Source: Pigmentiphaga humi
GTDB taxonomy: Bacteria; Pseudomonadota; Gammaproteobacteria; Burkholderiales; Burkholderiaceae_B
Length of the DNA: 64,000 nucleotides
Reading direction: 5' to 3'
NCBI RefSeq assembly: GCF_900606115.1
Contig: NZ_UWPJ01000005.1
Location: forward strand, 471,914 to 535,913
Shown piece by piece: positions 61,817 to 64,000 of the stretch. Position numbers and translations under genes: made by a program. The notes beneath the pieces were generated by a model, which saw only the letters and a program-made list of their open reading frames with translations, ran no database searches and was not told where the DNA came from. Numbering within the stretch: position 1 is the first letter of the stretch; the number at the start of each line of letters is the position of its first letter.

Positions 61817-63442
61817 ATGAGCATATCCACCGAAGTCGCCCGGCGACGCACTTTCGCCATCATTTCCCACCCTGACGCGGGCAAGACCACGCTGACGGAA
61901 AAACTGCTGCTGTTCGCAGGCGCGATCCAGATCGCCGGCAGCGTCAAGGCGCGCAAGGCCTCGCGCCATGCCTCGTCCGACTGGATGGAGATCGAGAAGC
62001 AGCGCGGCATCTCGGTCGCCTCGTCGGTGATGCAGGTCGAGTACCGCGATACCGTCATCAACCTGCTCGACACGCCGGGCCACCAGGACTTCTCCGAAGA
62101 CACCTACCGCGTGCTGACGGCGGTCGATGCCGCGCTGATGGTGATCGACGCCGCCAACGGCGTGGAGCCGCAGACCATCCGTCTGCTGCAGGTCTGCCGC
62201 GCGCGCAACACCCCCATCATTACCTTCGTGAACAAGCTGGACCGCGAAGTGCGCGAGCCGCTCGATCTCCTGTCCGAGATCGAGTCGCACCTGGGCATGG
62301 ACGCCGTGCCGTTCGCGTGGCCGGTGGGCATGGGCAAGAGCTTCGGCGGCGTGTTCGACATCCGGCGCGGCCGCATGCGCGTCTTCAAGGCGGGCAGCGA
62401 CCGCCTGAGCGACCAGCACGACGAAATCATCGAAGGCCTCGACAACCCCGAGATCGCCAACCGCTTCGGCGCGGCCTTCACCCAGGCCCGCGGCGAGATC
62501 GACCTGATCGAAGGCGCCGCGCCGCCGTTCGACGAGGCCGAGTTCCTGGCCGGCAGGCAGACGCCGGTGTTCTTCGGTTCGGCCATCAACAACTTCGGCG
62601 TGCAGGAAGTGCTGGACGCGCTGGTCGACATGGCCCCGCCTCCCGGCCCGCGCCACGCTCTGCAGCGCGAGGTCCGGCCCGACGAACCCAAGTTCAGCGG
62701 CGTGGTGTTCAAGGTGCAGGCCAACATGGACCCGGCCCACCGCGACCGGGTGGCTTTCGTGCGCGTCTGTTCCGGCCGCTTCGAACGCGGCATGCGCCTG
62801 AAGGTCGCCCGCACCGGCAAGGAAACCCGGCCCAACAACGTGGTGTCGTTCCTGTCGCAGCGCCGCGAATTGCTGGAAGAAGCCTATGCCGGCGACGTCA
62901 TCGGCATTCCCAACCACGGCGTGCTGCAACTGGGCGACGTGCTCAGCGAAGGCGAGAACCTGCAGTTCACCGGCCTGCCCTTCTTCGCGCCCGAGCTGTT
63001 CCAGGCCGTCGAAGTGGCCGACCCGCTGCGCACCAAGCAGCTGCGCACCGGCCTGACCCAGCTGGGCGAGGAAGGCGCGATCCAGGTATTCAGGCCGGTG
63101 GCGGGCGGCTCGCTGCTGCTGGGCGCCGTCGGCCAGCTGCAGTTCGAGGTCGTGGCGCACCGCTTGAAGACCGAATACGGCGTGACCGCGCGGATGATGC
63201 CGTCGCGCTACTCGATGGCGCGCTGGATCACCGCCGACGAGCCGCGCGACCTGAAGAAATTCATGGACGCCAACATGCAGCACATCGCTTACGACGTGGT
63301 CGAGGCGCCGGCCTTCCTGATCGGTTCGTCGGCACAGCTGCGCGTGGCCCAGGAACTCTATCCCAACGTGCAATTCCATGCCCTGCGCGAGCACGGCGGA
63401 CAGGTGTTCCAGAAAAAGGTGGGCGATTCGGCCTTCGCCTGA
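61817..63442 (+). CDS. prfC: Peptide chain release factor 3
   Basis: A 541-residue translational GTPase that recycles RF1/RF2 after termination. The GTP-binding motifs are HPDAGKTTLTEK (near residue 18), DTPGHQDFSEDTYR (near 77) and VNKLDRE (near 131). KARKASRHASSDWMEIEKQRG (in two parts) is the switch I region typical of RF3. Length and full domain order are normal. The ATG at 61817 has only a weak ribosome-binding site. It is divergent from the RES/Xre pair. Confidence 0.96.
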   Translation: MSISTEVARRRTFAIISHPDAGKTTLTEKLLLFAGAIQIAGSVKARKASRHASSDWMEIEKQRGISVASSVMQVEYRDTVINLLDTPGHQDFSEDTYRVLTAVDAALMVIDAANGVEPQTIRLLQVCRARNTPIITFVNKLDREVREPLDLLSEIESHLGMDAVPFAWPVGMGKSFGGVFDIRRGRMRVFKAGSDRLSDQHDEIIEGLDNPEIANRFGAAFTQARGEIDLIEGAAPPFDEAEFLAGRQTPVFFGSAINNFGVQEVLDALVDMAPPPGPRHALQREVRPDEPKFSGVVFKVQANMDPAHRDRVAFVRVCSGRFERGMRLKVARTGKETRPNNVVSFLSQRRELLEEAYAGDVIGIPNHGVLQLGDVLSEGENLQFTGLPFFAPELFQAVEVADPLRTKQLRTGLTQLGEEGAIQVFRPVAGGSLLLGAVGQLQFEVVAHRLKTEYGVTARMMPSRYSMARWITADEPRDLKKFMDANMQHIAYDVVEAPAFLIGSSAQLRVAQELYPNVQFHALREHGGQVFQKKVGDSAFA

Positions 63443-63460
63443 TCGGCCGCCCAGGCATGC

Positions 63461-63481
63461 GCCCGGACCGGCGGTCCGGGC
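63461..63481. terminator. Hairpin after prfC
   Basis: GCCCGGACC and its exact reverse complement form a 9-bp GC stem around GGC, 19 bases after the prfC stop. No T-run follows, so it may attenuate rather than end transcription into the next gene. Confidence 0.45.
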
Positions 63482-63502
63482 CTCCGTGAACGAGGTATAT
63501 AC

Positions 63503-64000
63503 ATGCGTAACCGCATCTTGATGGGCCTGGCCGTGGTCGTGACGGTCGTTCTGGTGGGCGCGCTGTTCGGCATGTGGCTGTCCTGGCACGCCCCGGTGGA
63601 CCGCGCGGCCGAAGCGCCCGAGCCCAATGTCCAGGGGCGTCCCGGCGAAGCGCCGATCGCGGCGGCGGACCAGCAGGACTACCTGCCCGAGCCTCCGCAG
63701 CCGCGCACGGACGGCTCGCGCGGCGTGCCTGCCCGCCCGGTCATGCCCACCGAAGCCATTCCCATGGTGTCCGCGGCAGACCAGCCGCAGCCCGATACCC
63801 TGATCTCCACCGTCGCCCCCGACCTGCAGGCCTGGGCCCCCGGCACCGAACCTCCCGGCGTCCCCACGCCCGGCCACGCCGCCCCGCGCGCGGCCCGGCG
63901 TGGTGCGGCCCTGGCAGTTGGCGCCGGGCGCACCCCTGCCGGGCGCCAGCCCCCTGCCGGGCCTCCCGGGCCGGGCGTTCGGGGGCGCGGGGGGCGTGGG
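63503..64000 (+). CDS. Membrane-anchored proline-rich protein, 3'-partial
   Basis: The ATG at 63503 opens a frame that runs out of the window after 166 codons. It begins MRNRILMGLAVVVTVVLVGA, one N-terminal membrane segment (about residues 5-28), followed by a periplasmic proline/alanine-rich stretch (APEPNVQGRPGEAP, LPEPPQPRTDGS, TEAIPMVSAADQPQPDT). From about 63893 an overlapping frame gives a more protein-like PWQLAPGAPLPGAS and PLPGLPGRAFGGAGG, while the annotated frame becomes arginine/alanine noise, so a frameshift (real or a sequencing error) is possible. No family recognised. Confidence 0.55.
   Translation, partial: MRNRILMGLAVVVTVVLVGALFGMWLSWHAPVDRAAEAPEPNVQGRPGEAPIAAADQQDYLPEPPQPRTDGSRGVPARPVMPTEAIPMVSAADQPQPDTLISTVAPDLQAWAPGTEPPGVPTPGHAAPRAARRGAALAVGAGRTPAGRQPPAGPPGPGVRGRGGRG

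Noticed and set aside
61664..63877. 737-codon open frame on the minus strand
   Set aside because: Antisense of prfC, which is certain; composition is typical of a GC-rich shadow frame.

Overview
The window is GC-rich DNA that most resembles a betaproteobacterium of the family Alcaligenaceae (Bordetella/Achromobacter relatives). The evidence is GC-rich codon usage almost throughout, four orphan periplasmic binding proteins of the Bug/TctC family without any TctAB partner, a 2,5-dihydroxypyridine (nicotinate-type) catabolic cluster, a FecI/FecR/TonB-receptor iron block, and many small catabolic operons with LysR, IclR, AraC or MarR regulators. No rRNA, tRNA, CRISPR array or intact insertion sequence was seen. 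Genus-level assignment is inference.

Layout. 1-3.36 kb: a visibly AT-richer accessory patch with an open-ended unknown gene, an unknown lipoprotein, a LysM-type polymorphic-toxin tail broken by one nonsense codon and two frameshifts, an intact small gene in the immunity position, and a fossil HigA-like antitoxin start. 3.4-10.8 kb: aromatic-ring dioxygenase (DODA type), LysR, MBL-fold hydrolase with a Bug protein, AraC with an Fsr-type efflux pump, a small lipoprotein coupled to queC, and a DUF4351 fragment. 10.9-19.6 kb: Fur-box-preceded ECF sigma factor, FecR anti-sigma, STN-type TonB receptor, a large PKD-repeat lipoprotein and a TPR protein, apparently one iron-responsive unit. 19.6-25 kb: broken Rpn-like gene, D-2-hydroxyacid dehydrogenase, PTA-less malic enzyme, and a Tat-exported PhoX-type phosphatase. 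25.1-31.4 kb: fused PcaDC (pcaL) and pcaB of the protocatechuate branch, divergent Bug protein, LysR and amidase, and a BrnA antitoxin remnant. 31.5-36.1 kb: Bug protein, aspartate dehydrogenase, IclR, alpha/beta hydrolase and cupin. 36.4-38 kb: rhlE RNA helicase.

38.1-46.1 kb is a 2,5-dihydroxypyridine catabolic regulon: a FAD monooxygenase (+ strand) and a six-gene minus-strand operon (Bug protein, flavin-reductase-like protein, NicE, NicF, NicX, amidase), with a divergent IclR regulator. Both promoters carry the same 27-nt composite palindrome placed just after the -10 box, so one regulator probably controls both. The amidase sits where the N-formylmaleamate deformylase would be expected. 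No nicAB hydroxylase is present, so the substrate may be 6-hydroxynicotinate, 5-hydroxypicolinate or a related pyridine.

46.1-52.1 kb is a second catabolic block: ABC transporter (SsuABC-like), Rieske oxygenase alpha subunit and a small unknown protein, with a divergent MarR and an HSL-type esterase. 52.1-60.3 kb is a long minus-strand operon with a complete LIV-type ABC transporter, two paralogous binding proteins, an amidase, a RidA-family protein and a 3-hydroxyanthranilate-dioxygenase-like enzyme, suggesting import and opening of an amino-aromatic compound. The window ends with an Xre/RES toxin-antitoxin pair, prfC (RF3) and the start of a membrane-anchored proline-rich protein. A family of four hairpin-rich intergenic repeats (25.0, 32.7, 35.3 and 35.5 kb) lies next to gene ends.
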